Positions 12,361 to 25,300 of a stretch of 64,000 nucleotides of DNA are shown here, piece after piece. The notes under the pieces were generated by a model that saw only the letters and a program-made list of their open reading frames with translations, searched no databases and was not told the origin of the DNA. The stretch lies in assembly GCA_934045905.1 (NCBI GenBank), contig OW203763.1:22805108-22869107 (forward strand). The letters are read 5' to 3'. Position numbers and translations under genes: made by a program. The stretch comes from Leuctra nigra (taxonomy: Eukaryota; Arthropoda; Insecta; Plecoptera; Leuctridae). Position 1 is the stretch's first letter. Each line of letters opens with the position of its first letter.

Positions 12361-15300
12361 TACAAGATGAGGAACATGCACAAAACTATTTGATTTTGGT
12401 CGTGGTTTTGGCGATTTCTGTAGCTATGACTTGGAGGAGTCTTCGTTTCTAAGGGTGGGCAAGAGGCAAATAGTTGGCAAAAGATTTAGTTGTGATTTAT
12501 CAATCATATTTTTAGATTGGAGAACCAGGCTATAAAATTTATTTTTAATAACAAAGTATTAATTTATTGTAGCCTGAATCAACTTTTTTACTTGTTCAAT
12601 TCAGGTATTACAATGTTCATAATTATTTTTTTTAATTAACGAAATGACATTGCTTATTTACGAAAAAATCCTCTGTAGTAATTAATATACAATACCGTAA
12701 AAATGTTAGTTTAATTAGTAGCGTGGATAGATGTTGTAAAAAAGTAAAGAAGCGAGTGCAAGAAAATTAATTGAAATTCTCTTTTTCAACCGCTCTTCAC
12801 TCTTTCATCCTTTGTCCATCCAATTAAAACAAAAACAAACGACAAAAATTCACCAAAGAAATTTGCGTCGTTTCACAATTATTTCTCATTGGCTGGGTAC
12901 AATGTGTCATTGTTTCTATTTATCTCTGGTATAGTAGGTAGCATATCAGTTCGCCGAGGTGTTGCCATGATTTAAATCCATTGTTGTGCCGATCAGCCCA
13001 GTAACCGTGGCATGTAATTAATGCATCTCTCGAGAGAGAGAGGGTAGAGAGAGCGAGAGAGAGAATGGCAAACAGGTCTTGTTTAGATGCTGAAGCTACT
13101 GCAGACTTCCAACTACTACTGATTATTATGTTATAATCATTTCTTAAGGTCGTGAATGTGCGGTGTAGACAAATAATTGCAATAGGAGTGATTTTTTTGT
13201 TGCTTGTGTTTGGTCCTGTGATTATTCCGTCCTGTACAATTGACTCGATGAACAAGATTTAGATATGAATTTACATGAAAATTTATTTATTCATGGATTA
13301 TATATTTTTATACCGTTTTATTACCAATTTGGAAATCGTCTGATGTTTGGTAACTAATGACTGATGAATGATAAGTGATCCTTTCAATAATTGGAAATAT
13401 TGTAAACAAAAATGGAAAATATTATACACGATTGGCAAAATTAATACATAATAATTATATTTGACAAATTATTGCCAATTACCTCCTCATTTTAGGCCGC
13501 ATAGTTATGGAGTCATTAAAATGTTAAATATTCATAATATATATACATACCATTTGTTTTTCATATATTAATCACTTCGAGAAGTAGAGGAAGCATAAAT
13601 GTGCGTAAAATAAATGTAAATTTATTTAAAAATGGAACCTAATTTGGTAATTTTGACGAGAAAATTACAGCGGCTAATAACAATTTTATTTAAAAAAACG
13701 TAATTTGATAAACGTGTCTGAATTTAACTATATAACGTCATAATCAAAATAATTGTTAATTTTAAAGACAAAGGGTTGATTTACACACCCTGTCTAGTGT
13801 TTCAACATGTACATGTGAAGCGCACATCCTATCACCTGTAATAATACACACATAAATCTACTTTCGGTTGACTAATTTGCATACGACTGCTACAATTTAC
13901 TATGCTAAGATCAAAGTAAGTCCCTTATTAATAAATAATTTTGTTTCCATATATTTTTTTTGATATGTGACTAGCTGTTAGAAAAAAGTGTTTGTAGGTG
14001 AGGTTTTCAGACAGCTGGGAATTTGAATATTTTAATGAGGTGCTCGAGCTTTCGTTATATATTAAAACGATGCGCTGAGAATTGATGGAGCTTTATGTTG
14101 CGTCGTGATCTACTTCAAGTATTCATGGAACTTAATGGTTAGCCGACAATTCAGCAATTGTTCTTTACATATTGTGTTTTGGTATGTACGTAATTTTAAA
14201 GAGTTTATTAGAAAAGAAAAGAAATAACATTATATAGTTTATTTGTGATTCAATAAAATAAATTTTTCTTTATTTTGTGAAATACATCTTCCTCGTTTGC
14301 AGAAAATATTTAGGTATTTACTACAACATCATCAAAAACAAACAATGCGCTACAAAAGATTTTATCAGTTGATCCAATTGATTTTTTTCGTGACCTATGC
14401 CAGCAATAAACGAGTAAAAAATGTATAAGACCTACAACAATAATAAGCTTTTTATTTTGTCTAGACTACATAGCCTATAGCTTCCAAACAAAAATTACAC
14501 TGTCCCATTTATAAATACCTAAATTGTCAACAGTGGAACACTCATATCATTATCACAATTAATTAACACATCATTCCAAAAAAAAGTCTTTATCTCAATA
14601 TTATTCCGTAATATTTTTTTCTCCACCAATTCTTCGACCCATACGTAACACGGTAGTATACTTTTGATAGTATCATTGCTCAGTGAAATGATATGTGGGT
14701 TTTAAACTGGCCGCAATGGACTGTGGGTCAGTAATGGTTATTATCCACTAATTTCCTGTTCCGTCCCCCCACCCCTTTACCCCTTATCCCCACCACCTCA
14801 ACCCCCTTTCTTTACGACCATTGCGCCCCTAGCATCATAACCTCTCACAGTGGCGTCCCTGTTGCACACAGGTTGCCAATAAAACTGACACCAGCCGACT
14901 TTATATGGAGTTGGAAAAAAAATAGATATAACACGGGATTTTAAACTCCGCAATTGTAATGTACCTACTCAATTGGACAAGTTTTTTTTAGTATTGTGTT
15001 GCTTGTAATGATAGAGAGTAGACAACGATTAGTGATTGAAGATTGGTATATGATTATGTCTTGTACACCTGTTCATTTACACCATTACATTTTTTCAGTT
15101 TACAATTGGCTAATTTGTAGCAATTGATCGCATTAAAATGCCAAATCAATTTTGCCTAAATTAACGCTACATCTAAAAAGTAAAAAAATATTGAAGTTTT
15201 AGTTTTAAAAAGTAGAATTTTTAGTGCAATCATTTTGACTGTTCATAAAATTTGTGTTGCTGCTTGCCAAATAATACAATTGTTGGTTCAACACTGGAAT

Positions 15301-15720
15301 TTTATTTGTAATTATTTAGATGTGATCAGGCGACGGATGGTTTTATCCCAGCATTTTAAAGTAATTAATTTCAATAATTTTTTTCAAGCGCTTTTGTTAT
15401 TTTTTGTGTTTTCTTTGGCGATATCTCCACTTGGAAGTGAATCTTATATAGAGTTGCAGAATTATTGAACGCGGGAGATTCAATGATTGGATCTGTTCCA
15501 AAAGAATGCAATGATGCGCTAAATTTGACGACCGTCTGATTCCTTGAAAACGCTTCCTTCAAAAGTACTTTCACACTTCATTTATTGACATTTCCATTTC
15601 ATACTTTGATTCACACCCTATCAAAATGATTTATTTTTTGTATATAAAATAATAGGTTGTAATTTTGAGTAATGTTTTATACGGAAGACGTTATAAAATG
15701 ATGATATTTAATATCAACTG
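12361..15720. other. AT-rich DNA without recognised gene
   Basis: Contains an imperfect GA tract (13029-13064) and AT-rich sequence. A minus-strand open frame of 111 codons near 12.9-13.3 kb has no recognisable motif and runs through the GA tract. Confidence 0.5.
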
Positions 15721-15781
15721 AAAGATAGGTCGCATACTTGACCAAACCACTGACCTTTGGGTACCACAACTGCGCTACGTC

Positions 15782-15873
15782 GACCTTCCAAATTTGCGTG
15801 TTTTCATCGCAACACAGTCTTTATGACATCAGTTCCCAGGCCCTGGATGAAATCGCTGCAAATTTGGAAGGTC
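15782..15873. ncRNA. Pre-miRNA-sized hairpin candidate
   Basis: GACCTTCCAAATTTGC (15782-15797) is perfectly complementary to 15858-15873. Pairing continues inward past a one-base bulge (T15857), with three further pairs (one a G-U), a single U-U mismatch and seven more pairs (TTTCATC with GATGAAA). A loop of about 37 nt is left. The result is a 92-nt hairpin with a stem of about 26 bp, within the size range of animal miRNA precursors, and the mix of G/C and A/T pairs is unlike a low-complexity hairpin. I do not recognise either arm as a known miRNA. The same stretch is open in one plus-strand frame (about 15733-15889), so an exon or decayed transposon origin remains possible. Which strand would be transcribed is not known. 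Confidence 0.35.
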
Positions 15874-15889
15874 TCTGTCTAAATTAGTC

Positions 15890-17660
15890 AGCTCATTGAA
15901 GAACCCAACCCAAATGCACTGGTTCGCCTCCATTCGTCGACCTAGGTATCTTTTAATTGTACACAGTTGATGTAATAAAATATATTGTAATTATTTAAAC
16001 ATTACTCAAAACATGTTTCAATTGAAATGAATTACGTTTTATGGTTTTATAAGGGCCTACGGATGTGTTCCAAATGATACCATCTTTTAAAAAATGATAT
16101 TCAGCTACCGATTTAGCTACCACCTTGATTTAGAAACAGGTTTTTGTGTGTTAAAAAGTTCCAGTCAATTTGGCCGTAGCCATCATCAACATTCTATATG
16201 TTCAAAACTCGTGATGTTTCTGAAAAAGACAATGTTATATTGTGAGCTAGAGCCGAGAATTAGAGATCTCGACTATGGACCACTTCTGTCTCTGGAGTCG
16301 ACCATTATACCCAGAACCTGCATTAGAATTAAATTATCTCGTTTTTTTTGGTTGAGTGCAAGTTTGCCCGGTTAGTGTAGCCCACCTATCAGCTAGCGTT
16401 TTATACGAAAAACAAAACAAGATAAAAATAAGAATAAAAAATGTTTTGGAAAAAAAAACTTTTATCACGCAACGGGTACGAAAGCCTATACCGATCAACC
16501 TTTTTTATTCTAAATAAAACCGGAATTTAAAAAGAACGATGCTTCATCGCTGGAGTAAAACTCTGGTAAAACCGGACTTAACACGAATGCTTTACCATTC
16601 GTCGTTTGTTGCGTTAAAATTCCTTGAAATATTAGCTAGTTTCATAAAAGTACTGCCACTAATTCAGATAGATCGGTCTCTGGCAAATTACTATATAGTA
16701 ACACTAATTGTATTGGTTTAAAGAATCAGATGTAGTGATTAAACAAGATAAAATACAAGCAATAATTTGCAAGTGGGATTTTTATTACCTTGTAAAGCCA
16801 TTTAAGTCACCCTTACATAACGGCTATGTGTAGAATAGGTTTTATACATACAACTTTTAAATCAAATCGCTTTATTGTGAATAATGCCAATTAAAAGTTG
16901 ACTCAACATGAAATTTGACTCGTACAGTTTAAAGTGCGTACAAAAATTTTCGGTACGAAGACATAAACTTAAAGCACCGGGAAAGAAATTACTATAACTT
17001 ATTTGTTCTTTACGTATTAAAATAATAATAATATGTTGAAGAAATTGCTTAATGAAAAGCAAACAACATACATTTGAAAGCGCGAGGTGGCATTATATTA
17101 TCATTGTTTGTACAGTAACATCCTGAAACTGGAAAGGTTTGAAATTATTGGGTAATTTGGCGTATAGTCTCAAATGTAACGTATCCAATTAAACTTTGTG
17201 TTTACTTGGGTGTGGGGGTGGGTCGTCGGTAGGGGATGATAAGAGGGGGACGAGGGGGAAAGTGACTGCACCTTATCTTATGCCTCCTCTACCTTCAGGT
17301 CGTAAATTATTTGTTACATTGGAAATAAGTAATAGTCGTTTTTGTAACTTTTTTTGACCGTGAAGGAGCATGAAAAAATGGAACCTCCAGATTGCTACTG
17401 TAGGGGCGTAAATCCTCTTATTAATATTTTGGAGTTATAAAAGACATTAAAAATCCGTAATTAATCCTTAATTTATTACTCCATTATTCAATATTTATAC
17501 AAATTGGAATGTTTTGAATTTTTTGACCTACCACATTCATAACAAGTCGAGTTGAAACGCCACTAATTAGCACATAATTAATTATTCTTCAATTTTAAGA
17601 GCTGCACTGAAAGTCCATAATTAATCATTCATTTATTTTGATTGTAATTCTTAATTCCAT
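15890..17660. other. AT-rich DNA without recognised gene
   Basis: No repeat family, RNA or exon signal that I would defend. Confidence 0.5.
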
Positions 17661-17702
17661 GTTTTTTTTAATGCGTGTTCTGTATAGTTTTGCAATCTTC
17701 AG

Positions 17703-17896
17703 AAATGTTGTTGTACCTAATACTTAAAAATTTACATAAATTTTCTTGGATTTGGTGTAAATCGTACGTACTACTTCCACACGTATCTCATGATGTAAAT
17801 GATCTTTTGATGGCGTCTTCCTATGAAAACCTAGAGCTTCATGGTCAACCACGTATCAGAGAGTATAGCCCGTCAATGGAGGATATTTTTACATAA
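17703..17896 (+). CDS. Possible terminal coding exon, unknown protein
   Basis: A moderate acceptor, TTTTGCAATCTTCAG, ends at 17702 and is followed by an open frame that runs 63 codons from ATG 17705 to the stop at 17894-17896. The carboxy-terminal part (MASSYENLELHG, then REYSPSMEDIFT) is hydrophilic, with a natural-looking mix of residues, whereas the amino-terminal part is hydrophobic and lysine-rich as random AT-rich frames tend to be. I recognise no domain. It could be the last exon of an unidentified gene, a small ORF, or chance. The pyrimidine tract is interrupted, which weakens the exon reading. Confidence 0.15.
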
Positions 17897-18199
17897 ATTA
17901 CTAACGTTTTCCCACCACGTCAATCCGGTATGTGATCACCCCTTTAATTATATTATATAAGTAGATATATATTATACTAAAGTAGTATTTTTTTGTGAGT
18001 TGAATATTTTTACCGATAACGAGTGTATGGAACGGCCCTTCAGCAGTCTTGAGATTTTCGTCTCTACAGGATATTTATTGCAGCTTAAAGTGTCCTGAAA
18101 GCTCCTACAAATCCTGATGAACGATCAACTCTAAGCTTAAGTAAACCTTCAGCTACAATTTGCCACGAACGGTTCTTTTTTTTCGCTTCATGTCTTCCA

Positions 18200-18201
<2 letters not shown>

Positions 18202-18264
<63 letters not shown>

Positions 18265-18288
18265 AGTGGTCTCTCTTTCTCTCTCTCG
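18202..18288. repeat. (TC)n microsatellite
   Basis: A 57-bp pure TC run (18202-18258) continues as interrupted CT sequence. The poly-Ser/Leu open frame across it is an artefact. Confidence 0.97.
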
Positions 18289-18344
18289 GTCTTGACTTTG
18301 TTATATATTTATTTGCATCTTGTTATATTTTATCTTAACATTTA

Positions 18345-21095
18345 AACCCCCCTGTACTTTTTGGGAAGGGATGGTACTATTTTAGTTTAGATAATTATTG
18401 TTGAAGAAAGAAAATGAGGGTCGCTTTTCTAGTTTGAATGTGTGAAACTTGGATCTGGTTTTTAATCTATCTACTGGAAGGTATACTTCATTCATTTCTT
18501 AATATTTACATGTCAAACTACCCGGTGTTACTTTTAAAAGTCTTCCAGGCATTATCAAAAGTCAATATTATATTGGTTATAACAGTAATTTGATGGGTCT
18601 GCCGTTTCAAATCTAGCAAATTTAGCAAACTCTCTCGTTATAGCTATTATAAGAAATCTTTGAAGTGTCAAAAATCAGGCTATAATTACTGAAAGACATT
18701 TCATTTTGTCAATCCCCATTATGAAAACACCCCTAAAACCTAGAAATATAAGTTATCGACTTATAAGGAGACGTACGTTTTTGGGACTGTTGATAGGTTC
18801 TTAAGTTATGGTGTGTTGGTAAGATAGTTTTTTTTCTCTTGTCGTTCTTCTTTCAAAATGATTAATCGCTTTACCTGCTGATCTTTGAAGGCCGAACACT
18901 GTTCAAAATTTGAATGGACCAATCGTAGATCAGCTTGTTAAATATGGCGACTGAAAATGTCCAGCATTCCTCCTTGCTTCTCTTACCTTTCTCAGTCCAG
19001 ACTTCAAAACATAACATGGATTTATTTTATATTGTTATAGAATGTAGAGAGAAAAAAACATAACTTTATAATGCACTATACACAGTTACAAATATTATCT
19101 AGTTATGTGTTCTTAGAATCAAAATGTCTGTCTTAAACACTTTTGTATGCACCAAAAAATAAATACGTGGAAACGTTTTTTAGTTTTAGATCAAATATTT
19201 GTAATTATTTGTCGCACTAGATCTTCCAATATTATCCAGAATTTTGCTAACCTAATAAATTAACCAAAGTGAAATAAAATAATGTTTATGCCCATACACA
19301 AATTTCAAGAGACACGATAGCTTTTAAATGAGGGCATAAGTAACTGGCATAACCTTTTTACTCCTCTCTTCATAATTTCAAAATTCGAATTTGTATTAAC
19401 AAGAAGACATCACAACAATACGAACAAATAATATCTGATGTCTTTCGCCGTCATTTATTTGTTTTAATTAAATGGGTACAATGCAAAAAGTTATTGTTGG
19501 AGTTTTCATGTGTAGGATATAAGTAGTATTATGCTCTCCCCACTAAGCCTATAAAATCTGCCTTATTATCTTTTTAAAATATATTTATATATAAATAACC
19601 AATCATATTCGGTATGAGTTACAAACACTATCTAAAACATATGATCTTATTCTCTCAAAGAGCTGGCTATTTATTTTCGAGTGGACTGTATAGAGCTAAA
19701 GGTATATATATTGAGAGGGCAGGGCGGGGACGTTTCAAAAAGATTTGTCTGCGGAACGTCTTAATTTTGAAACTTTTGACAGGGCCCATTACTTGTAAAA
19801 TCGTGTCTTGTTCGGTCCGAGTTACTGGCGGTTGGGTTTACCAGATCTTGTTTAGAGTTCTGCTGTGCAAGTATTCTGGTTATTCTTATAGCAACCATAA
19901 GGTGTGTCATAACTTATTATTATACACATTAAGACTTTAAGGATATTTAGTTAATATCAATTCATGATGAAATGATTTTTATTTTAAATTTTTGCAGTGT
20001 GATTTGCTTCCGAAATTCTTAACTTAAATTAGTAAAATTGTGTTTTTAGTTGTAGGTATAGATACAAAAATGGCAATCAAATAATGAGCTCTAGTTTACA
20101 AACCCTCAATAAAATTTGCTGAGATAGCGTTGTCAGTGTCGAGCCATAACATACATTATTATAAATAAAACTTCCTTCGTAAATATGGCTTCCACTTGAA
20201 AATTAGGTACATTGTTTTTGTAGATAAGATTGTGTTGCGTAGGTACCTAATTGGATTCAGCCCAATTTATTTTACTACAATATTTCCTGTTTTGAAAGAT
20301 AATACCCATAGATAATGAAAAGTTAGCATTCCCTATATGTTTTAATTGGTAATTAACTAATTGGCTTACCCGTATATGGTTTTGCTGATATGTCTTCCTA
20401 AACAAATCATGATACACTATCTGCTTTCTCGTTGTTTAATGAAGTTTTTACACATTCACCGATATACTTTTAGCTTACATATCGCCATTTTGAAATAAAA
20501 ACTCGAAAGTTCGCATATTATAAGAAGGAATCAATTCTTGAACGTTAAATGAATTCGATTGTGTTTGAAATTGGCATCAGATACTTCTAATAAGACGTTG
20601 ACATCTTGGAAGATCTTAGTTAACTGACTGCTCGTTTTCTCTTCAAGCAAAAATCTGCGAAAAGTAATAAAATTAGAAAGTTTCACATTTGCCCATTGAT
20701 AAGATGGGGGTGCAAAGGTAGAACATCTCTAAAAGGGATAGTTTCGCCTTCTTTCTTTTTTATGCTTACTTTGAGCCGAACTACATTTTTTTTACACAAA
20801 ATTTAGCGAAAAGAACCTTCTGTATATAGAGTAACGGTATTCTTTACAATTTTATAAAAGGAAATTGACACAATTGTTCTTTGGAGAATGTGCCGGAGAA
20901 CTTGTTGAAAATAAGAATTCTTAGAGAAATTTAGAAACGCAAACACAGTGGTGGGTGTCTTTTATTCTCTACTTAATATAATCAAATTAATTTAGGTGTT
21001 CCTTCATGAACATGACAGAAGTTTTCTTGAGATGTCTCTTAAAAAAAAGAAGCAAACACGAAACTTATAAGATGCTAAAAAAATGTATAAAGCAT
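18345..21095. other. AT-rich DNA without recognised gene
   Basis: AT-rich throughout. The 108-codon plus-strand frame at about 19.6-19.9 kb has no recognisable motif. Confidence 0.5.
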
Positions 21096-21440
21096 AAATA
21101 GAGCAAGGAGAGAGATTGTGAAAAACGATGGAGAGAGAAGGAGAGGTGTAGGCTACTCGGAATAAGAATGCGTATATTAAACTGAGAGACCCAAGCGAGA
21201 AGAGCGATAGATCTTTTACAAGAAAAAAATATATAATAATTTATGTGTTAAAGTTGGTAAGATGTTATAGAGGGTGGGGTTGGACGAAGAGGGGGGGTTT
21301 CAGGGGGGATAAAACAGAGAGCTCGCAAGTACAGAAGAGAGGAAGATGGCGTAGAAAAAGTCTGTCTTTTGCGGCAAATGCTGGAGCAGGCGAGATGCTG
21401 TGAGCTGCTCTAGAGAGAGAGAAGAGAAGGGGCGTCAGAT
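21096..21440. repeat. Purine-rich GAGA/GGAA region
   Basis: Repeated GAGAG words on the plus strand, with G-rich blocks near 21290-21310. The region could bind GAGA-type factors. It lies about 0.6-0.9 kb upstream of the acceptor at 22038. No coding signal is seen. Confidence 0.55.
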
Positions 21441-21788
21441 GGGCCAGCATAGCCGAGGGATTAGACGCTATAATAATAGACCTTGCAGAAGGGTGCATAT
21501 TTAACTTGTCCAATAAGTATTTTGTGATATATACAGTTTATGGTCATTAACGAAACTGATGTCTTTATTTTGAAGTTTGTTTACACCTAGATCTCTAGTA
21601 AAATAGAAAAGAGCTGGGAAGCTGGGTAGACTGATTGCAAATGATGATGTTGAATGGTAATAACTGATGAGAGTAGTACTGTGTGTATTTGCATGGTTGC
21701 TCTGCTATCTTGAGACCAGAGTGTTCGGCCAGCGAGCGTTTGCTCTGGAGTGTAGCGGGTGCAGTTGACAGAGAGTTATAGCTTCAAG

Positions 21789-21807
21789 GAGGAAGGAAGG
21801 AAGGAAA
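21789..21807. repeat. GGAA tetranucleotide repeat
   Basis: Four to five GGAA units. A CpG-richer stretch lies just upstream (21720-21780). A similar short GGAA run occurs near 24655-24675. Confidence 0.8.
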
Positions 21808-22012
21808 AATATGAAAATCTTTGGAATGGAAAAGAGGACAGGGGACAAGGGTTTGTGTAGGGAGTGACAAGATAGTGGGTGGCTAGGCGAAACTTGAATG
21901 CCTTAGAAGAAGAAAAAAAGATGCACACCTATCTCTTTCGAAGGGTTTCCCATTACCATTTTCCAGCTCAATATTTTTTTGGAACTTTTAAAAATTATGA
22001 CCATGATTGATA

Positions 22013-22044
22013 ATAATATTTTTTTGTTTCTTTTCTAGGTGAGT
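22013..22044 (+). promoter_or_regulatory. Splice acceptor joined to donor consensus
   Basis: A long pyrimidine tract (TTTTTTTGTTTCTTTTCTAG, ending at 22038) is an excellent acceptor. It is followed directly by GTGAGT, a donor consensus. Acceptor and donor with no exon between them is the signature of a recursive (ratcheting) splice site, known from very long insect introns. TTGAT/TATGAC words about 30-40 bp upstream could serve as branch points. The alternative is an ordinary acceptor opening the exon annotated at 22039-22215. Confidence 0.5.
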
Positions 22045-22215
22045 ACTCGAGAGATTTCGTTACATTCGTCGAGTGTCTTCCTCTTGGTTTTGGTGAGCGA
22101 ACTTCCTTACGTCGACAATTATTTTCTATCTCACGCCGGTTTCAATGGGACATTCTATAGACCTGGATTATCCGAGCTTCTGATTACGAATTTGACCAAC
22201 CAACATAACCAATGA
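22039..22215 (+). CDS. Candidate terminal coding exon, unknown protein
   Basis: Immediately after the strong acceptor the first frame is open for 58 codons and ends at TGA 22213-22215. Its second half (ELPYVDNYFLSHAGFNG followed by RPGLSELLITN) has balanced, protein-like composition. The DNA is richer in GC and CpG than its neighbours, with codons such as TCG, GTC, GAC and GCC. There is no start codon, as expected of an internal or terminal exon. An internal donor-like GTGAGC at 22093 would shorten the exon to a 54-nt unit that stays in frame. I recognise no domain. No upstream coding exon was identified, so this is a spliced fragment of an unknown gene at best, and a recursive splice site with chance coding potential at worst. 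Confidence 0.3.
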   Translation: MSTREISLHSSSVFLLVLVSELPYVDNYFLSHAGFNGTFYRPGLSELLITNLTNQHNQ

Positions 22216-22334
22216 AATGTGGGTGGATGCATTTCCTGTGAGAGTGCGTCGGTACACAAATTTGGAATAATATTATGTGTGGCCAAATTTGCTAAAAGGA
22301 ATGTTGACAGCGGATCAATTCAATTTGCCTTGAA

Positions 22335-22395
22335 CTAGATTCGAAACTCGGTGTCCGGACCAACTGTAACTTAGGTTCGAATCTTGATCGTGACA
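22335..22395 (+). mobile_element. tRNA-derived SINE fragment (weak)
   Basis: GGTTCGAATC (22374-22383) is an exact RNA polymerase III B-box. The sequence before it loosely resembles a tRNA, but I cannot define a convincing A-box. It is probably an old SINE remnant. Confidence 0.3.
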
Positions 22396-22399
22396 AAAC

Positions 22400-25300
22400 T
22401 GATTGTTCTCATATTTACATGTATTATACACTAAACATATCATAATGGGCTTCATACACAAAACGTAAATTGAATAGGGTTAAATGTAAAATTTGTGCAT
22501 GCGGTCTTATATGGTCAGGGGGGTGCTATACTTACGTCTTTGTTCCGTATACCCACTGGAATCCTTGAGAGACAAAACTCATGCTGGGCATGGAGGCATA
22601 TCCACATAAGACTAGATTTATGCCCGAAACATCTTGCGCCATAGCACAGCATCGAGATCTTGATACTGTGATAAATAGATTTTAAACTCAGCCACATAAT
22701 TCTCGTCCGGGCAGGAGTGTGAATAGAAACATTGGCAGGTTTCTGTATGTTATCATATTTCTACCTTGGTATACATGCTCACCCCATACTGCGCGTAACC
22801 TTTCCTCGTGTACAACTATGCAAATTTTGTTCTACACTCCATTTCAAAGCTTTCGTTTCGGGTTGTATTTAATCTGGATTTGTTTTATATTGTCAAAATT
22901 AAAATATTAAAAATTTAAAAAATCTGAAATATTTACGTAATAAAATTACGCAAGTAATTATTCTAGTATATAAGGTTCAAATACCTATGTATGCCAATTT
23001 TTTTCAAAATATAATTATAACAAATGGAGAGTGGAAAATCAATTTGCTTGAATGTTAATTATTTAATCGTGCGTCGATTATTGTTGCATCCTGCAATTTC
23101 TCTACCAAGCGGGTCAACTTATTTGCAACGCACTAGAGAATTCGCAACCATGTATCTTAGTGATAAAAACTAGCTGCGAACTGCAAACTTACTTGATTGA
23201 CGACTTATAAATTGTAATGAAATGAATTTATATAAAATTGTATCGATTATTTATAACGATTTATTAAATACGCGATTATCAACTCGAACTCCGGGGCCAG
23301 AAAACTTGTCTATGGTATGAGATGATAAATAGCAATGAAGCTAAGAATAATGTAACGTTCTTAATTTATTGGGGTACCGAAATGCGTTCGAAAACAGGTC
23401 TTGTTTGAACTGAGGTTTTGAACGACTCAATCGAATGTTTCAGCATGGGCTTTTACAAGTCAATGGTGAGGAGAAGATTACTGGTCAATTCTTAAACAGA
23501 AGATGCCTTCTTTATTGTTATTTTATGATTGAGGTGGTATTTTATATTTGTATTCTCATCTTCAGGCGCCATAGATATTTTTCATGTGTCCATTTTTAAT
23601 CGTATACACAAATAACAAGTTTTACAAATTGCCACTTATTAATTATATTTTAGAGAGAAACCTTTTTATTGAAGGTTGTCCCTTATAAAGGTTGAACCTG
23701 GGACCAGCGATCAAAAAATATTATGAAGAATGTAAGAAATAAATTATTGGTGGGCATTAGAATTAATTTAGGTTCAGGAAAGTCTACAAATTACTTTACT
23801 ATAAAAATGATTAATTTAATACTTGTTCTCCATGGAAATAATGTGTGGAGGTGGCGGAGTGTCAAAGTTAAACGGCATCTCCATTCTTAAATATTAATTA
23901 TTGATCAATAAATAACATGATGATGAACCATCCATTTAAATCAATCTCATTTAAAGAATTTAACAAATTGATAATAACAGTAAAGAATTATGATGAAAAA
24001 CTCTTATCTGCTTTCGAAAATCAATAAAATCACAAAATGAGATTTATATAAAAAATGTTGGCCTAATTCAGGACTCCAATCCCCGAGGTTTTTGTAGGAA
24101 CCGAAGTAATGTTGTTAACACTTTCTTCCGACTTATTTTCGTAGATACCGACTTTTATCACGCAATTCTATAAATAGAAACCGACCATCAAGGGTATTCA
24201 AAAATGTAAATCTAATCCGATATTAATTGCAACGTACTCGAATAACGCATTTTACGACGTGGGCTTGCCTAACATTATACTAGGTGCTCCATGAAATCTG
24301 TTCAACACTCTATTCCAGAGTGGTGAGTCTTTTAACCTGATACATATTTTATTATATCGCGATATCGAAGGAGGCAAACGGCTTCAACCAACCACCATCA
24401 TCTATACCACCCCCTTGGGCAGTGCATAGTCGAGCCGAACGATCAGGGGTGGTATGAGCAATCGAAATGGTGGCAAGCGAAACCAAATTTCTTTGCTCTC
24501 TAAATTCTTCAAATATAATTTCAAATAAATCTAAGAGTGTCTTTTTCGATGTCATCCTCGTAATAAATAATAATTAATCTCTCTTTATTGTGAAACGGGT
24601 AATCTGTCTTATTTCTTCGACCGTGGCTTGATCCCATTTACTATGATGGGGGTCCGGAAGGAAGGAAGGGAAGGTGGAATGAGTTTTGGACCGGAACGAG
24701 AAAAATGTGACCTTAGTGCAAATTCAATTAACCCCTTGATGGACCCAATGCACGCCACAACCTTAAGGATCTTAGGGTGTTTGAAATAAGGAATGGGGAA
24801 AGACGGACATAGATCTTATAAAAAGGGGATTCAGAGTATAGAAAGATAGAAACGACATCCTTTGTGGAAATTCAGAGAGTGTAAGATTTTGATTAAAACA
24901 TGAAACTACTTTCTGATAGTCAATCATGGTATTTGAAAGATTCTATAGCCTCGCGATCGTTTATGTCTATACATAAATATGTGAGTGATCTTTTTAAAAG
25001 GTACCTATATCAAGCGTAAGTTAGTTTTACGATCCGGTTGTAAACGATCATAACTCCACCTAAAGCTGTCAATTTTATTCACCATTTATATCAACACACC
25101 GATAACCTTTCGTCTAATGTAATATAGAAGCTATTCAGATATATTCCAATATAGAGGAATATGCTTTACAATGTACAGGAGTGTGCAAAAATAACGGTGG
25201 CTGGATTTACAAAATACACTTTTGTTAGATTTTATTAATGGGGGAGGGGTGAATTTATTTCAATCAATTTTAAACATAAGTTAGCATATTTGACACTTCT

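Noticed and set aside
18050..18080. CGTCTCTACAGG resembles part of the insect miRNA miR-993
   Set aside because: Only about 12 bases match, the seed region does not, and there is no complementary arm nearby to form a precursor hairpin.
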